Position numbers and translations under genes: made by a program. A DNA stretch of 64,000 nucleotides, from positions 1-64,000 of the forward strand of contig CAKOND010000007.1 in the NCBI GenBank assembly GCA_934096945.1, read 5' to 3'. The notes beneath the pieces are model-generated. The model worked only from the letters and a program-made list of their open reading frames with translations. It searched no databases and was not told where the DNA came from. Shown in pieces: positions 62,221-64,000 of this stretch; the stretch's first letter is position 1; every line of letters starts with the position of its first letter. The stretch comes from an uncultured Bacilli bacterium (GTDB lineage: Bacteria > Bacillota_I > Bacilli_A > RF39 > UBA660).

Positions 62221-62334
62221 TATGAAAGATTATTTCATATAGAAAAGTACATTTGATTTTCAAACGTCAATGCTTACTTTTTATTTGTGATGATGTTTAC
62301 TTGCACATTAATAATGACAAGTAAACATTTTTTT
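62221..62334 (+). ncRNA. Putative orphan antisense RNA, copy 2B
   Basis: A second copy of the RNA at 61835-61954, same strand, highly similar. The first hairpin is TATGAAA...TTTCATA, the conserved block CATTTGATTTTCAAACGTCA is intact, and the terminator (62293-62334) is nearly identical. The loop and the bases between conserved blocks differ. No peptide gene lies on the opposite strand: the minus strand has stops immediately. It ends 50 nt before the P-type ATPase gene, so a role as an attenuating leader for that gene is the main alternative. Confidence 0.55.
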
Positions 62335-62384
62335 GTTCTACTTAGGATAGCTTGTACATATTATTATTCTGGGAGGAACGGCAC

Positions 62385-64000
62385 ATGGGATTAAATGAAA
62401 AAGAAGTAATTGAATCTAGAAAAAGATATGGTACAAATGAAATAACAAAACAAAAGCAAAATACTTTTATGCATCTTTTATTAGAGTCACTCGGAGACCC
62501 AATTATTAAAATATTACTTATAGCATTAGCAATTAAAGTTGTAGTATTATTCCGTGACTTTGATTGGTACGAAACAATAGGTATTTTGATAGCAATATTT
62601 TTAGCATCGTTTATCTCAAGTATAAGTGAATATGGTTCTGAAAAAGCATTTTCTAGGCTTCAAGAAGAACAGTTAAAAACAAAAGCGAAAGTTAGAAGAA
62701 GTGGAAAAATAATAGAAATACCATCCGGTGAAATTGTTGTTGGGGATATTGTCATGTTAAGTAGTGGTGATAAGATTCCTGCTGATGGTTATTTAGTAAA
62801 AGGCAATTTAAGTGTTGATGAGTCTGCGTTAAACGGAGAAACTAAAGAAGCCAAGAAGTTAAGTAAAAATGGTCCAGTCATATCCGACAATAATAGAGTA
62901 TTTCGTGGTTCTGTAGTTTATAATGGCGAAGCAGAAATGCTAGTAAGATTTATTGGTGATAATACAATTCTAGGCAAAATTTCTCAAGAACTTCAAGAAG
63001 TTGTGCCAGAAAGTCCTCTCAAAATAAAACTTAGAGGTTTAGCAAAAACAATTAGTAGAATAGGTTACGTTGGTGCCTTCTTAGCATCAATTTCTTATCT
63101 TTTTTCTAGTATAGTTCTTGAAAATAATTTTGATTTAGATTTAATTATGGCCACAATCACTAATTTTCCAGTCATGTTTAATCATTTGCTTTATGCTTTA
63201 ACTTTATCAGTAACTATCATTGTAGTAGCAGTTCCAGAAGGTCTTCCCATGATGATTACTTTAGTTCTATCAAGTAACATGAAAAAAATGCTCAAAGATA
63301 ATGTTTTAGTTAGAAAACTAGTGGGTATTGAAACATCTGGAAGTTTAAATGTCCTTCTTACTGATAAAACTGGCACATTAACAAAAGGAGTATTAAAAGT
63401 AACAGAATTTGTAACACCAGATTTAAAGGTTTATAAATCTAATTTAGATTTAAAAAAAAGTGTTAATTATGAAGTTATTTATTCTTCATTTTTTTATAAT
63501 AACGCTAGTATTATAAGTGACGATAATATTATTGGTGGTAATTCAACTGATAGAGCATTACTTAAATTTATTGGTAAAAGTAAAGAAATAAATAAAAAAA
63601 TAATTAACAAAACGCCATTTGATAGTGCCATTAAATATAGTAGTGTAACATTAAGTGATGGAACTATACTTGTAAAAGGTGCTAAAGAAGTACTACTTTC
63701 TAAATGTAAAACATATTTAAATAGTTTTGGTAAAGAAGTAAGTTTATTAAATAAAAAAATGATTGAAAAGAAAATTGAAAGCTATACTAAATCTTCAGGA
63801 AGAGTTCTAATATTTGCTTATGGCAAAAACATGGATAATTTATGTTTGCTTGGTTTTGTTAATATTAAAGATGAATTACGTGATGAAGCCAAAGAAGGAA
63901 TTAGGCTTATTAAAAGTGCAGGTATAAAACCTATTATGATTACGGGGGATGCAGTAGATACAGCAGAATCTATTGCGCGTGAGGTTGGTCTTATTGATAT
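62385..64000 (+). CDS. Cation-transporting P-type ATPase, cut by the window end
   Basis: The first 538 codons of a P2-type (calcium-like) ATPase. N-terminal cation-ATPase domain (EKEVIESRKRYGTNEITKQK), actuator motif in DESALNGETKEA (usual TGES), PEGLP in the fourth membrane segment (near residue 285), and the phosphorylation site DKTGTLTKG (near residue 326) are present. Part of the N domain and MITGDAVDTAESIA follow. The start ATG at 62385 has GGGAGG. It continues beyond 64000. The substrate is probably Ca2+, by similarity only. Confidence 0.9.
   Translation, partial: MGLNEKEVIESRKRYGTNEITKQKQNTFMHLLLESLGDPIIKILLIALAIKVVVLFRDFDWYETIGILIAIFLASFISSISEYGSEKAFSRLQEEQLKTKAKVRRSGKIIEIPSGEIVVGDIVMLSSGDKIPADGYLVKGNLSVDESALNGETKEAKKLSKNGPVISDNNRVFRGSVVYNGEAEMLVRFIGDNTILGKISQELQEVVPESPLKIKLRGLAKTISRIGYVGAFLASISYLFSSIVLENNFDLDLIMATITNFPVMFNHLLYALTLSVTIIVVAVPEGLPMMITLVLSSNMKKMLKDNVLVRKLVGIETSGSLNVLLTDKTGTLTKGVLKVTEFVTPDLKVYKSNLDLKKSVNYEVIYSSFFYNNASIISDDNIIGGNSTDRALLKFIGKSKEINKKIINKTPFDSAIKYSSVTLSDGTILVKGAKEVLLSKCKTYLNSFGKEVSLLNKKMIEKKIESYTKSSGRVLIFAYGKNMDNLCLLGFVNIKDELRDEAKEGIRLIKSAGIKPIMITGDAVDTAESIAREVGLID

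Larger units (their letters stand above)
61835..62334. repeat. Direct-repeat pair of the second locus
   Basis: Copies at 61835-61954 and 62221-62334 are direct repeats, and the short inverted block 62068-62092 belongs to the toxin leader between them. The layout mirrors the repeats at 2271-2439 and 2721-2892. The gap 61739-62384 between genes is filled by this locus. Confidence 0.85.

Noticed and set aside
61835..62334. Metal-ion riboswitch (yybP-ykoY type) before the cation ATPase
   Set aside because: None of the conserved yybP-ykoY bases are seen. The upstream copy ends long before the ATPase and overlaps a convergent ORF. An attenuator role for copy 2B alone remains open.
1..64000. CRISPR arrays, tRNA and rRNA genes
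   Set aside because: No evenly spaced repeats and no tRNA cloverleaf or rRNA sequence noticed on either strand, by eye only.
1..64000. Mycoplasma code (TGA = Trp)
   Set aside because: Several conserved genes end at TGA (dacA at 18197, gene at 21408), and Trp is coded by TGG in conserved positions.

Overview
The window is chromosomal DNA from a low-GC, cell-walled Firmicute-type bacterium, most like the uncultured gut Bacilli related to Erysipelotrichia/RF39. The signs are strongly AT-rich codons, Shine-Dalgarno leaders of the AAGGAGG type, TGA used as a stop (for example at the ends of the genes at 17028 and 20632), a rimP-nusA-ylxR-infB-rbfA-truB operon, lgt-trxB, murD, uppS, a DD-carboxypeptidase, sortase and SpoIVA. 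Most genes lie on the plus strand. Lineage is inferred from gene content only.

Layout. 1-2237: start of an unknown minus-strand gene, then uvrB. 2270-2893: a repeat-rich locus holding a 36-codon hydrophobic peptide gene and two antisense-type RNA units. 2958-5599: CBS-containing family II pyrophosphatase, a small ORF and an SDR. 5600-6550: decayed genes, including a 91-bp inverted copy of part of lgt. 6652-11350: uvrA, lgt, trxB. 11350-11840: broken XRE and Rpn-family genes. 11909-18895: membrane zincin, mazEF, gltX, cysS, dacA, uppS. 18900-20001: a defence-type ATPase remnant and a membrane protein. 20209-27921: ssb, an RNase J paralogue with a degenerate metal site, membrane proteins, ackA, nrnA, recX. 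27974-34499: pilin-like membrane protein and the rimP-truB translation operon, with a RimP shortened to its N-terminal domain. 34574-41430: SWIM-SNF2 helicase, a divergent pair (serine hydrolase and membrane-bound XRE regulator), secreted protein. 41715-46581: spoIVA, an intact Rpn-family nuclease, a DUF3419-like methyltransferase, murD. 46695-53206: surface proteins, an IS605-type tnpB remnant with an omega-RNA-like tail, a sortase with a large cytoplasmic domain and its likely substrate. 53274-61352: lysS, paralogous unknowns, a transporter, clpC. 61469-64000: a holin-like protein, a second peptide/antisense-RNA locus, and a P-type cation ATPase cut by the window end.

The main discovery candidate is a pair of related, apparently undescribed type I toxin-antitoxin-like loci near the two ends of the window (about 2270-2870 and 61800-62340). 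Each has a 36-codon peptide gene with a strong ribosome site, its own promoter, and a convergent roughly 110-120 nt RNA whose intrinsic terminator overlaps the 3' part of the peptide gene. In both, the predicted 5' end of the peptide mRNA can pair with its own 3' end over 25-29 base pairs, interrupted by a 7-nt bulge. This resembles the fold-back of hok mRNA. Each locus also carries a second copy of the antisense unit without a peptide gene, on the upstream side of the toxin.

Other points: a 16-bp motif shared by the uvrA and uvrB promoters (probable SOS operator), a possible sigma-E promoter before spoIVA, and several genes in visible decay next to intact paralogues.
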